Part shown: positions 7,016-15,317 of the stretch, piece after piece
Layout of the letters: every line of letters begins with the position of its first letter
Numbering within the stretch: the first letter of the stretch is position 1
Origin: Rhodobacteraceae bacterium UBA1943
Lineage (GTDB): Bacteria; Pseudomonadota; Alphaproteobacteria; Rhodobacterales; Rhodobacteraceae
DNA length: 31,509 bases
Direction of reading: 5' to 3'
NCBI GenBank assembly: GCA_002336845.1
Contig: DDEX01000097.1
Coordinates: forward strand, 1-31,509
Position numbers and translations under genes: made by a program
The notes under the pieces: model-generated
What the model was told of the DNA's origin: nothing
The model's database searches: none
The model's input: the letters and a program-made list of their open reading frames with translations, nothing else

Positions 7016-8854
7016 ATGTTCCGCTTTTTCGAAAACCTCGTTGATCCCTACCAATCCTGGCCGCAAACCGACACGCCGCCGCGCAAGCTGTGGCCGTTCC
7101 TGCGCGACTATATCCGCCCGTTCCGCAAGGTCTTTGCCTTTACGGCCCTTGTCGCCATTGCCAATGGCGCACTGGACATCGCGCTTATCTGGTATGTGGG
7201 TCGCATGGTCGATTTTCTGGCTCAGGGCGCACCTGCGCAGGTATGGGCCGATCATGGTGCCGAGATTCTGGCCGTTGCCTTCGTCATTCTGGTGATCCGC
7301 CCGCTGATCGGCGGCACCGGCGTGGCGCTGCTGCACAACACCATCCTGACCAATTTCGGCACGATGATGCGCTGGCGGGCGCATTCCCATGTGCTGCGCC
7401 AGCCCGTGGGCTGGTTTGAAAGCGATTTCGCCGGCCGTATCGCGAACCGCATCATGCAGGCCCCCCCGGCAGCGGGTGAGACGGTATTCCAGACCTTTGA
7501 CGCTGTTGCCTTCGCCTCGACCACCCTTGTTGGTGCTGCGATAATGCTGGCCGGGGCCGATGCGCGCCTGCTGGTGCCGCTTTTGCTGTGGTTCGCGGGC
7601 TATATCGCCCTGATGCGCTGGACCATCCGCCGCGCCGGACCGGCCGCAACCGCCTCGTCCGACGCGCGCTCTGCCGTGACGGGCCGGGTGGTTGATGCCT
7701 ATGCCAACATCCATTCGGTCAAGCTGTTCTCGCATGATGACCGCGAGCTGGCCTATGGCCGCGAGGCGATCGAAACCGCCCGCCTGACGCTGCAAAAGGA
7801 AATGCGCATCGTCACGGTAATGGATCTGGTGCTGACCGCGCTGAATGGCGTGCTGATCGTCAGCGTGATCGGTTGGGCCATGTTGCTGTGGTATCAGGGC
7901 GCGGCATCGGTGGGCGTTGTCGCGGCTGCGGCGGCGCTGGTGCTGCGGCTGAATAACATGACCTACTGGATCATGTGGGCCACCACCAACCTGGTGCAAA
8001 ACCTCGGCACAGTGCAGGAAGGGATGGAGACGATCACCCAGCCCATCCAGTTGGTCGATGCACCCGCCGCGAAACCCCTTGCTTATGGCAAGGGCCAGAT
8101 CGTGCTGGACGGCATCAGCCACCATTACGGGCGCGGCTTTGGCGGATTGCAGCACGTCAACCTGACCATCCGGCCCGGCGAGAAGATCGGGCTGGTTGGC
8201 CGCTCGGGTGCTGGCAAGTCCACCTTGGTCAAGCTGATCCTGCGGTTTTATGATACGGAATCGGGGCGCATCCTGATTGACGGGCAAGACATTGCCACGG
8301 TCAGCCAAGGGTCTTTGCGGGCGCAAATCGGCATGGTGGCGCAGGATTCCAGCCTGCTGCACCGCTCGGTGCGCGAGAACATCCTTTATGGCCGCCCCGA
8401 CGCGACGGAGGCCGAGATGATCGACGCGGCCCGCCGCGCCGATGCGCATGACTTCATCCTGGGGCTGGAAGACCCGCAGGGCCGCCGGGGCTACGATGCC
8501 CATGTGGGTGAGCGGGGCGTGAAACTGTCGGGCGGCCAGCGCCAGCGCGTGGCGCTGGCCCGTGTGATCCTGAAGGACGCGCCGATCCTGATTCTGGATG
8601 AGGCGACAAGTGCGCTGGACTCGGAAGCCGAGGCGACCATTCAACAGGCGCTGTTCGGCGTCATGCAGGGCAAGACGGTGATCGCCATCGCCCACCGCCT
8701 TTCGACCATCGCCCAGATGGACCGGATCGTGGTGCTGGAAGACGGGCGTCTTGCCGAGATCGGCAGCCATGCCGATCTGTTGGCCCAGAACGGCCTCTAT
8801 GCCCGGTTCTGGGCCCGCCAGTCGGGCGGCTTCATCGGAATGGACGACGCATGA
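7016..8854 (+). CDS. ABC exporter half-transporter (TMD-NBD), subunit 1
   Basis: The 612-residue protein is a type IV ABC exporter half, with a six-helix transmembrane domain (about 40-340) fused to an ATPase domain (about 360-600). ATPase motifs are complete: Walker A GRSGAGKST at about residue 395, Q-loop in MVAQDSSLLH, signature LSGGQRQRVALAR, Walker B ILILDEATSALD with the catalytic Glu, and the H-loop in AIAHRLSTI. It starts at ATG 7016 with AGGAG 7 nt upstream. It overlaps its partner by 4 nt; the two are clearly paralogous and probably form a heterodimer. Substrate is unknown: lipid, peptide or drug export are all possible for this family. Confidence 0.88.
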   Translation: MFRFFENLVDPYQSWPQTDTPPRKLWPFLRDYIRPFRKVFAFTALVAIANGALDIALIWYVGRMVDFLAQGAPAQVWADHGAEILAVAFVILVIRPLIGGTGVALLHNTILTNFGTMMRWRAHSHVLRQPVGWFESDFAGRIANRIMQAPPAAGETVFQTFDAVAFASTTLVGAAIMLAGADARLLVPLLLWFAGYIALMRWTIRRAGPAATASSDARSAVTGRVVDAYANIHSVKLFSHDDRELAYGREAIETARLTLQKEMRIVTVMDLVLTALNGVLIVSVIGWAMLLWYQGAASVGVVAAAAALVLRLNNMTYWIMWATTNLVQNLGTVQEGMETITQPIQLVDAPAAKPLAYGKGQIVLDGISHHYGRGFGGLQHVNLTIRPGEKIGLVGRSGAGKSTLVKLILRFYDTESGRILIDGQDIATVSQGSLRAQIGMVAQDSSLLHRSVRENILYGRPDATEAEMIDAARRADAHDFILGLEDPQGRRGYDAHVGERGVKLSGGQRQRVALARVILKDAPILILDEATSALDSEAEATIQQALFGVMQGKTVIAIAHRLSTIAQMDRIVVLEDGRLAEIGSHADLLAQNGLYARFWARQSGGFIGMDDA

Positions 8855-10707
8855 CCTCGTTGATCTTCGGCCCCGCCATCCCGCCTTTCGCCGAGGCGGA
8901 AAGCCCCCCGCCCCGCAGCCTTGGCCGGTTTCTGGGCTGGGCCGTCAAAGGTGCCTGGCCAGGCATCCTGTGGGCCACCTTCTGGTCAGCGGCAGCCGGC
9001 AGCCTGGAGGCGGTTTCAGCCACCATCCTTGGCCATGTCGTCGATGCCGCGACCACCGCCAACCCGGCCACGGCACTGACCGACCACTGGCATCTGGCGG
9101 CAATCTTCCTTGGCTTCTATCTGGTGCTGCGGCCGCTGATCTTTGGTCTGAACACCGCCGCCGCTTCGGTTCGGATCGAGCCGAACCTGTTTCCGCTTAT
9201 CCTCTCTCGTGTCCACCGCTGGACCATGGGGCAGGCGGTGACCTTCTTCGACAACGATTTCGCGGGCCGCATCGCACAGAAACAGATGCAGACCGCGCGG
9301 GCGGCGACCGACATCGTTTCGGGCACCATCGAAACTGTGGCCTTTGCCCTGGCATCGGTCGCAGGCTCGGTGGCGCTGCTTGTGGCCATCAACGGCTGGG
9401 TGTCGGGTCTGCTGGTGCTGTGGGTGACCGCTTACATCCTGTTCATTCGCGGCTTTCTGAAACGTATTCGCGGTGCGTCGGCGGGCCGGGCAGCGGCGCG
9501 GGCCAATGTGACGGGACAGATCGTCGATACGGTCACAAACATGAAAACCGTCAAGCTGTTCGCCCATGCCGAACACGAAGATCGCGCGGCATTGGAGGCG
9601 ATGGGCAGTTTTCGTGCCAAAGCCACCGAATACGGCATCATCAGCAGTTGGTTCCGGCTTGCGTTGATGGCCTTGGCGGGTGTGTTGCCGGTAATGCTGG
9701 TGGGGGGCACCACAGCCCTTTGGATGCAAGGTGGCGCCACTGCGGGAGAGATCGCGGCGGCCGGGGCGATTTCCTTCCGTCTGGCGCAAATGACCGGCTG
9801 GGTTTCCTTCAGCCTGATGGCCATCTTCGGCAATATCGGCGAGGTTGAGGACGGTATTTCAACCCTGACCCCGCCCTACACGCTGACCGACACGCCGGAT
9901 GCCATTGATCTGCCGCGCTCGAAAGGCGCCGTGCGGTTCGATGGCGTCACCTTCGCCTACGGCAGGCGCAGCGAGGCCGGGCGCGGAGGGGTGGCCGATA
10001 TCAATCTTGCCATCAACCCCGGCGAAAAGATCGGCGTTGTCGGTGCCTCCGGCGCGGGAAAATCCACCCTCGTTTCGCTGCTTTTGCGGCTCTATGATGC
10101 CGAACAGGGACGCATTCTGATCGACGGCCACGATGTGCGCAGTGTCACGCAGGAAAGCTTGCGCCGTCAGATCGGCATGGTCACGCAGGAAACCGCGATG
10201 TTCAACCGCACCGCGCGTGACAACATCCTTTATGGCAACCCCGAAGCGACAGAAGCCCAGATGATCGCCGCTGCCAAGGCAGCCGAGGCGCATGAGTTCA
10301 TCCTTTCGCTGCGCGACCATCAGGGTCGTACCGGGTATGACGCCTATCTGGGCGAGCGTGGCGTGAAGCTGTCGGGCGGGCAGCGTCAGCGCATCGCCTT
10401 GGCCCGTGCCTTCCTGAAAGACGCGCCGATCCTCATTCTGGACGAGGCCACCAGTGCGCTGGACAGCGAGGTCGAAGCCTCCATTCAAGAGGCACTTGCC
10501 CGCGTGATGGAGGGCAAGACGGTTGTCGCCATCGCGCACCGCCTGTCCACCATCGCCGAGATGGACCGTATCATCGTGCTGGATCAGGGCCGCATCGTCG
10601 AAGAGGGCAGCCATGCCCAGCTTCTGGCGAAAAACGGGCTTTACGCGCGCTATTGGAACCGGCAATCGGGCGGCTTCATCGGCACCGACGAAAAGGAACT
10701 GGCGTGA
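8851..10707 (+). CDS. ABC exporter half-transporter (TMD-NBD), subunit 2
   Basis: This 618-residue half-transporter is a paralogue of the preceding protein with the same order: transmembrane domain (about 25-345) then ATPase (about 365-605). Motifs are Walker A GASGAGKST at about residue 398, MVTQETAMFN at the Q-loop, LSGGQRQRIALARA, ILILDEATSALD and AIAHRLSTI. Both subunits keep the catalytic glutamate, so neither ATP site is visibly degenerate, unlike many heterodimeric exporters. An insertion, GRRSEAGRGG, precedes the Walker A strand and is absent from subunit 1. ATG 8851 overlaps the upstream stop (ATGA), and the stop overlaps the next start (GTGA). The substrate is not identifiable from sequence. 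Confidence 0.88.
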   Translation: MTSLIFGPAIPPFAEAESPPPRSLGRFLGWAVKGAWPGILWATFWSAAAGSLEAVSATILGHVVDAATTANPATALTDHWHLAAIFLGFYLVLRPLIFGLNTAAASVRIEPNLFPLILSRVHRWTMGQAVTFFDNDFAGRIAQKQMQTARAATDIVSGTIETVAFALASVAGSVALLVAINGWVSGLLVLWVTAYILFIRGFLKRIRGASAGRAAARANVTGQIVDTVTNMKTVKLFAHAEHEDRAALEAMGSFRAKATEYGIISSWFRLALMALAGVLPVMLVGGTTALWMQGGATAGEIAAAGAISFRLAQMTGWVSFSLMAIFGNIGEVEDGISTLTPPYTLTDTPDAIDLPRSKGAVRFDGVTFAYGRRSEAGRGGVADINLAINPGEKIGVVGASGAGKSTLVSLLLRLYDAEQGRILIDGHDVRSVTQESLRRQIGMVTQETAMFNRTARDNILYGNPEATEAQMIAAAKAAEAHEFILSLRDHQGRTGYDAYLGERGVKLSGGQRQRIALARAFLKDAPILILDEATSALDSEVEASIQEALARVMEGKTVVAIAHRLSTIAEMDRIIVLDQGRIVEEGSHAQLLAKNGLYARYWNRQSGGFIGTDEKELA

Positions 10708-11933
10708 GAGTAACCATCGACCGGCTGGGCCACCACGGCGACGGCATCGCCCAGACCGAAGCCGGCACGATCTATGCCAGCGGCCTTCTGCCAGGCGAGG
10801 TGGCCGAGGGTGATCTGCAAGGCGACCGGCTGGTCAACCCAAAGATCGTTACGCCCTCATCCCTGCGGGTCAAAGCGCCGTGCAATCACGCCAAAACCTG
10901 CGGCGGCTGCCTGTTGCAGCACGCGTCCGATGCTTTCGTGGCCGATTGGAAGGAAGGCATCGTCAAGGGCGCGCTGGCCGGTCAGGGACTGACCGCACCC
11001 TTCCGGCCCATCGCAACCTCTCCAACCCGCTCTCGCCGCCGCGCCACCTTGTCGGGGCGCAAAACCAAGGGCGGCGTGCTGATGGGTTTTCACGCCCGCG
11101 CGTCCGATCTGCTGATTCCGGTGCCGAACTGCCAGCTTTTGCATCCAGACCTGATCGCCACCCTTCCCGCGCTGGAAGCCTTGGTCCGCTTTGGCGGCAG
11201 CCGCTCGGCTGAGGTGCAACTGACCGTCACGCGCAGCCTGTCCGGCCCCGATGTGGCTGTTGCGGGCGGCAAAGAGCTCGATCCGGCCCTGCAACTTGAT
11301 CTGGCCCGCCTTGCCGAAACCCATGGCATCGCCCGGCTGACCTGGAACGGCGAAACCGTGGCCTTGCGCGAAATGCCGCGCCAACGGATGGGCCGCGCCC
11401 TTGTCACCCCACCCCCCGGTGCCTTCCTGCAAGCCACCGCGGAAGGCGAGGCGGCGCTGCTTGCCGCTGTCACCGATGCCGTCGGCCCCGCGCGGCGCAT
11501 CGCCGATCTGTTCTCGGGGTGCGGCACCTTCGCCCTGCCGCTTGCCGAACGGGCCGAGGTTCTTGCGATCGAGGGCGACGCCACCATGACTGCCGCTCTG
11601 GACAAGGCGGCCCGCCAGGCCGACGGGCTTAAGAAAGTCACGGTCGCCGCGCGCGACCTGTTCCGCCGCCCGCTGGAACCTGATGAACTGAAAGGCATCG
11701 ACGCCGTGGTGATCGACCCGCCCCGCGCCGGAGCCGAGGCGCAGACCCGCGCCCTTGCCGCCGCCCGCGTGCCGGTCATCGCCATGGTCTCCTGCAACCC
11801 CGCCACCTTCGCCCGCGATTCCCGTATTCTGACCGAGGCCGGATACACCCTCGACTGGGTGCAGGTCGTCGATCAGTTCCGCTGGTCGTCGCACGTTGAA
11901 TTGGCAGCCCGCCTGTCCCTGACGAAAGCGTGA
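10704..11933 (+). CDS. RlmD/TrmA-family 5-methyluridine RNA methyltransferase
   Basis: The 409-residue protein is an iron-sulfur RNA uridine-C5 methyltransferase of the RumA/RlmD group. A truncated TRAM-like N-terminus (RVTIDRLGHHGDGIA) precedes the 4Fe-4S ligands C60-x5-C66-x2-C69 (CNHAKTCGGC) and C143. The SAM site DLFSGCGTFALPL follows, then the catalytic cysteine C364 in MVSCNPATFARD. The target is probably a uridine in 23S rRNA, but tRNA is possible. The start is GTG 10704, which overlaps the stop of the exporter as GTGA; the in-frame GTG and ATG codons further upstream lie inside the exporter gene. Translational coupling to two exporters is unusual company for a housekeeping methyltransferase. 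Confidence 0.88.
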   Translation: MRVTIDRLGHHGDGIAQTEAGTIYASGLLPGEVAEGDLQGDRLVNPKIVTPSSLRVKAPCNHAKTCGGCLLQHASDAFVADWKEGIVKGALAGQGLTAPFRPIATSPTRSRRRATLSGRKTKGGVLMGFHARASDLLIPVPNCQLLHPDLIATLPALEALVRFGGSRSAEVQLTVTRSLSGPDVAVAGGKELDPALQLDLARLAETHGIARLTWNGETVALREMPRQRMGRALVTPPPGAFLQATAEGEAALLAAVTDAVGPARRIADLFSGCGTFALPLAERAEVLAIEGDATMTAALDKAARQADGLKKVTVAARDLFRRPLEPDELKGIDAVVIDPPRAGAEAQTRALAAARVPVIAMVSCNPATFARDSRILTEAGYTLDWVQVVDQFRWSSHVELAARLSLTKA

Positions 11934-12016
11934 GCGGCGGGCCGAAGCCAGGACTGGAAATGACGCGACACTTCCGCTAACGGCAAAAGAAAAATACGGA
12001 AACAGGCAGTGGCGTC

Positions 12017-12523
12017 ATGCGGTATCTGAAAATTCTTCTTCTGCTTCTTCTGCCCTTGGCGGTGACCGCCTGTGGCGACAGCAAGTTCAAGACCTATCAT
12101 GGCCCCAAGGTCACCTCTGTTCAGGTCCAGAAGGCCAATCGCAAGATGTATCTTCTGCACAATGACAAGGTGCTGAAGGATTATGACATCGGCCTTGGCG
12201 GCAACCCGATCGGCCCCAAGCAGTTCGAGGGCGACCAGAAAACGCCCGAAGGTGTCTATTACATCAGCCACCGCAACCCGAACTCGCGGTATCATCTGTC
12301 TTTGGGCATCAGCTATCCGAACCCCGAACAGGTCGCTTTTGCCGAAGCCCAGCAAAAGAAGCCCGGCGGCGACATCTTCATTCATGGTGAGTTGCCGAAG
12401 TCGCGCCGGGGCGGCAACATCCCGCAAGACTGGACAGCGGGCTGTATCGCGGTCTCCGACAAAGAGATCGAGCGAATCTATGCCATGGTTAACCCTGGCA
12501 CCCCGATCTATATCTATCCCTAG
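12017..12523 (+). CDS. YkuD-type L,D-transpeptidase lipoprotein
   Basis: This 168-residue lipoprotein carries an L,D-transpeptidase (YkuD) domain, which makes 3-3 peptidoglycan cross-links or attaches proteins to peptidoglycan. A lipobox (LAVTAC, lipidated Cys at about residue 19) ends the signal peptide MRYLKILLLLLLPLAVTAC. The catalytic region has H123 (IFIHGELP) and the nucleophile C143 (WTAGCIAVSD), 20 residues apart. The usual [S/T]-H-G-C-[IV]-R is relaxed to T-A-G-C-I-A, as in the ErfK/YafK-like branch. It is followed directly by a strong terminator shared with the convergent CAP-domain gene. Cross-linking versus protein anchoring cannot be decided here. Confidence 0.85.
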   Translation: MRYLKILLLLLLPLAVTACGDSKFKTYHGPKVTSVQVQKANRKMYLLHNDKVLKDYDIGLGGNPIGPKQFEGDQKTPEGVYYISHRNPNSRYHLSLGISYPNPEQVAFAEAQQKKPGGDIFIHGELPKSRRGGNIPQDWTAGCIAVSDKEIERIYAMVNPGTPIYIYP

Positions 12524-12531
12524 TTCAGCAA

Positions 12532-12553
12532 AAAGGGCCCCGCGGGGCCCTTT
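12532..12553. terminator. Bidirectional intrinsic terminator
   Basis: A perfect inverted repeat, AAAGGGCCCCG / CGGGGCCCTTT, lies between two convergent stops (12523 and 12557). The A-run on one side and T-run on the other make it usable from both directions. Confidence 0.85.
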
Positions 12554-12556
12554 GTC

Positions 12557-13078
12557 TTACCGTCCGGTCAACATGGTCCACCAGACCTTGCCGCCCTGCT
12601 CCTGATACCAGCCAAAGCCCAGATAGGTGGCGCGCGGGTCCAGCACAACGCTGCGCGTATCGGGCTGCCCCATCCAGGCCGACAGCGTTTCCAGGTCGGT
12701 CTGATAGGTTTCCGAAATCAGCTCGCCCAACAGCTCGCCCGTGTAACCGACCCGCTGCACCCGCACCAGCGGGGAAGACCCGTCAGAACCAAAGTGCCAC
12801 GGCCGGTTCTGCACCGACATATCGCGCGAATGGGTCAGGCAGGCAGCATTCAGCGCCGCGTTGAACGACAGCGGGGCCGCACCCTTGGCCTGACGCAGTG
12901 TGTTGACCGAATCAAGCACACGGTAGGGAATTTTTTGTGCCTCGTCGGGCGTGATCATCACCACGCGCGGCAGGGGCTTGCCATCGGCGCCCAGCGCCGG
13001 GGGTTGCGAGGTTACGCAGGCCGACAGCGTTGCCACGCCGCCCATCGCCAGAAACATCCGTCTGTCCATTTTCCTCAT
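12557..13078 (-). CDS. CAP-domain (SCP/PR1-like) lipoprotein
   Basis: The 173-residue product has a lipoprotein signal (MFLAMGGVATLSAC) and one CAP domain. Family features seen are the N-terminal helix VLDSVNTLRQAKGAAPL, the histidine of ACLTHSRDM, RPWHFGSDGSS, GELISE and LSAWMGQPDTRSVVLDP. These domains are secreted and often linked to cell-wall or sterol/lipid binding; bacterial roles are mostly unknown. Two starts are possible, ATG 13078 and ATG 13069; the first ATG overlaps a GAGGAAA that could serve the second, so the protein may be 3 residues shorter. It sits convergent to one L,D-transpeptidase and divergent from two more, suggesting an envelope role. Confidence 0.82.
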   Translation of the reverse strand: MRKMDRRMFLAMGGVATLSACVTSQPPALGADGKPLPRVVMITPDEAQKIPYRVLDSVNTLRQAKGAAPLSFNAALNAACLTHSRDMSVQNRPWHFGSDGSSPLVRVQRVGYTGELLGELISETYQTDLETLSAWMGQPDTRSVVLDPRATYLGFGWYQEQGGKVWWTMLTGR

Positions 13079-13244
13079 CCGCCGGGAAATCGGTTTTCAG
13101 TCCAGATAGCGAAATGCCGGGAAAGGTTCAAACCCAACTATGCGTGACATGGCTGATCCACGCTTGTGTGAGTTGTCCTGTGACCCGGAAAGGAGTAAAT
13201 GGCGACAAAAATCGCAGGCAAACCACAAGAATGGAGTAACGCGG

Positions 13245-13868
13245 ATGTCCGTCCAAGGCTGCAACCGCATCACCCGCCGCCGGTTCGTCACCGGCTCTGC
13301 CACCCTGTTGGGCGCCGGCGCGCTGGCTGCACCGGCGCTTGCTCAGGCCGTTGACACCTCGATGGCCAATTCCACCGAATTCATCGCCCCCGCCACCGGG
13401 CCCACCAACAACATCTCGGCCTTCGTCACGCGCGAATGGCAGGATTACTTCGAAAACACCCGCAACGGGGCGATTCTGGCAGATCTGGAATCGCGCGCGG
13501 TGCATTTCTGGTCAGAGGATCACTCGATCTATCGGCTATATCCCTCGTCGGTTCCGCTTAACGAAGAACTGACCCGCCGCGGGCGGACCGAAGTGATCAA
13601 GAAGGTGGAAAATCCAGTCTGGATTCCGACCAAGGACGAGCTGACGCGCAACCCCGACTGGCCAACTCGCGTTGCTGGCGGTGCCCCGGACAACCCCCTT
13701 GGGATACGGGCGCTCTATCTCGGCTGGCCCGCCTACCGCATTCACGGCACGCATGACACCCGCAAGATCGGGCGGCGGTCTTCGAACGGTTGCGTCGGCC
13801 TTTATAACGAGCATATTCTGGAGCTGTATGGCTTTGCCAAGGTCGGCACCCAGGTTCTTTTCATCTGA
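13245..13868 (+). CDS. Tat-exported L,D-transpeptidase (first of a tandem pair)
   Basis: The 207-residue protein has a twin-arginine signal (ITRRRFVTG, then a hydrophobic stretch ending ALAQA) and a YkuD-type domain. The catalytic residues are H167 (YRIHGTHDTRK) and C183 (SSNGCVGLYNEH), 16 residues apart. Upstream it carries the conserved blocks GPTNNISAF, NGAILADL and YRLYPSSVPL. The start ATG 13245 has GGAG 8 nt upstream; a longer frame from 13140 was rejected because the Tat motif would then be internal. It is a close paralogue of the next gene, almost identical over about 45 residues around the active site. It probably cross-links or remodels peptidoglycan in the periplasm. Confidence 0.88.
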   Translation: MSVQGCNRITRRRFVTGSATLLGAGALAAPALAQAVDTSMANSTEFIAPATGPTNNISAFVTREWQDYFENTRNGAILADLESRAVHFWSEDHSIYRLYPSSVPLNEELTRRGRTEVIKKVENPVWIPTKDELTRNPDWPTRVAGGAPDNPLGIRALYLGWPAYRIHGTHDTRKIGRRSSNGCVGLYNEHILELYGFAKVGTQVLFI

Positions 13869-13940
13869 TTTCACAGACTTGTGTCTCTGGAAATCCCGTA
13901 TCCCACACCTATGTTGGGCCGGAGAAAAAGGAGGCAGTCG

Positions 13941-14543
13941 ATGAAAAATCGCAACGGGCAGGGCGTGAACCGCCGCTTTATACTTTCCGCGGCCGGCGGC
14001 TTTCTGGCCGCGGCAGCAACCGGAACGGCCAGGGCACAGGACAATTCAACCGAATTCGTGCCCGCCGCGCAGGGGCCGACCAACAATATTTCATCCTTTA
14101 GGATGCCCACCTGGCAAGAACACTTCCAGACCCTGAAGAACGGTGCGATTCTGGCAGACCTGACCTCGCGCGCAGTGCATTTCTGGGGCGAGGATGGCGT
14201 GACCTATCGGCTTTACCCTTCTTCCGTGCCGCTGACCGAGGATCTGACCCGCCGCGGTCACACCGAGGTAATCCAGAAGGTGGTCAATCCAACCTGGCGC
14301 CCCACCGCCTCGATGAAGGCACGCAACCCGGAGTGGCCTGATGTGGTGGCAGGCGGCGCGCCCGACAATCCGCTTGGCACCCGCGCGCTCTATCTTGGCT
14401 GGCCCGCCTACCGTATCCACGGCACGCATGACACCCGCAAGATCGGGCGGCGGTCGTCCAGTGGCTGCGTCGGGCTTTACAACGAACACATCGAAGAACT
14501 GTTCGCCCTCGCGAAGGTTGGCACACAAGTGTTGCTGATTTGA
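13941..14543 (+). CDS. Tat-like L,D-transpeptidase (second of a tandem pair)
   Basis: This 200-residue paralogue of the preceding gene has a signal sequence starting VNRRFILSAAGG and ending TARAQ, with two arginines in a Tat-like context. The active-site residues are H160 (YRIHGTHDTRK) and C176 (SSSGCVGLYNEH). It shares GPTNNISSF, NGAILADL, YRLYPSSVPL and GGAPDNPLGTRALYLGWPA with its neighbour; the main differences lie in the signal and the middle segment. A strong ribosome binding site AAGGAGG lies 6 nt before ATG 13941. The 72-nt gap to the first paralogue has no terminator, so the two may be cotranscribed. Tandem duplication is the simplest origin. Confidence 0.88.
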   Translation: MKNRNGQGVNRRFILSAAGGFLAAAATGTARAQDNSTEFVPAAQGPTNNISSFRMPTWQEHFQTLKNGAILADLTSRAVHFWGEDGVTYRLYPSSVPLTEDLTRRGHTEVIQKVVNPTWRPTASMKARNPEWPDVVAGGAPDNPLGTRALYLGWPAYRIHGTHDTRKIGRRSSSGCVGLYNEHIEELFALAKVGTQVLLI

Positions 14544-14681
14544 CGCAGTTTGATGATGCTGCGGGATGCACATTCGGCACGGATTGCATTTTCCCCGCAA
14601 CTGCTTCTAGACAGCACTTACGAGGATAACATTGCGTGCGGCTTGGCAAATATGTCGATCCGCAGAAATCTGGAGACTGAT

Positions 14682-14864
14682 ATGAAAAAGATCGCGCTCG
14701 CCGCTGCCCTGTCGCTGGCTGCTACCACCGCTTTCGCTGGTGGCGTTGCTGAAGTTGTTACCGAGCCGGAAGTTGTCAAGGCCGAGACCTCCTCGTCCTC
14801 GGGCGGCATTCTGGTTCCTCTGCTGCTGCTGGTGATCGTTGCCGCTGCTGTGGCTTCGAACTGA
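14682..14864 (+). CDS. Small signal-peptide plus transmembrane protein, array copy 1
   Basis: This 60-residue protein has no function I recognise. It has a signal peptide (MKKIALAAALSLAATTAFA), a short acidic stretch (EVVTEPEVVKAE), a serine-glycine hinge (TSSSSGG) and one hydrophobic segment (ILVPLLLLVIVAAAVAS) ending at N60. It is the shortest and most diverged of six copies, lacks the SGGND tail, and is separated from the others by its own terminator and 217 nt. GGAG lies 7 nt before ATG 14682; the longer frame upstream is not conserved among copies. If the signal is cleaved, about 20 residues face the periplasm and the rest spans the membrane. Confidence 0.82.
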   Translation: MKKIALAAALSLAATTAFAGGVAEVVTEPEVVKAETSSSSGGILVPLLLLVIVAAAVASN

Positions 14865-14889
14865 TTCTTCCAGCTTCGGCTGGTAAAAG

Positions 14890-14921
14890 ACGGCAGTCCT
14901 TCGGGGCTGCCGTTCTTTTTT
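14890..14921 (+). terminator. Intrinsic terminator after array copy 1
   Basis: A 10-bp stem (ACGGCAGTCC / GGGCTGCCGT, with a G-T pair) closed by a TTCG tetraloop is followed by TTCTTTTTT. It separates copy 1 from the following five copies. A second small hairpin, CCAGC-TTC-GGCTGG, lies just before it. Confidence 0.88.
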
Positions 14922-15081
14922 CGGGTTTTCTGTTGTGATCTTGCCTCATACCCCCCCCGTTTTCTTGATTATCGTTTTACAACATTTGATTTGACGGCCG
15001 CGCTCTGTAATTCTGCGACGGCAAGCCGGCTGTTCCGGCCGCATCGGGATCTGCACCCGGTCGTAATTTCTGGAGGCTCTT

Positions 15082-15303
15082 ATGAAAAAAGTTGCACTCG
15101 CTGCTGCCCTCTCCCTGGCCGCTACCACCGCTTTTGCCGGTGGTGTTGTTGAGCCCGCCATGGAACCCGAAGTCGTCAAGGCCACGACCACCTCGTCCTC
15201 GGGCGGCATCCTCATTCCGCTGCTCCTGCTGATCGTGGTGGCCGCCGCTATCGCCTCGTCGGGTGGCAACGACACGCCGATTACGCCGCCGCTTCCCGGC
15301 TGA
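15082..15303 (+). CDS. Small signal-peptide plus transmembrane protein, array copy 2
   Basis: The 73-residue product repeats the array plan: signal peptide MKKVALAAALSLAATTAFA, then GGVVEPAMEPEVVKA, TTTSSSGG, and the hydrophobic segment ILIPLLLLIVVAAAIAS. A C-terminal tail SGGNDTPITPPLPG, missing from copy 1, follows. TGGAGG lies about 5 nt before ATG 15082. It leads a run of five closely packed copies; its stop overlaps by one base an ATG (15303) that would add five residues to copy 3, and the preferred copy 3 start is 15 nt further on. Its promoter must lie in 14922-15060, which includes an eight-C run, but I see no convincing -35/-10 pair. Confidence 0.82.
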   Translation: MKKVALAAALSLAATTAFAGGVVEPAMEPEVVKATTTSSSGGILIPLLLLIVVAAAIASSGGNDTPITPPLPG

Positions 15304-15317
15304 TGAAGGGCTCTCAA

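Noticed and set aside
6935..8770. 611-residue minus-strand open frame opposite the first exporter
   Set aside because: Histidine- and glutamine-rich antisense translation typical of a mirrored high-GC gene; the plus-strand ABC motifs are complete.
13199..13345. Short frame starting ATG 13199 behind AAGGAG
   Set aside because: The spacer is only 3 nt, the frame runs into the Tat transpeptidase gene out of phase, and its product is arginine/proline-rich with no signal.
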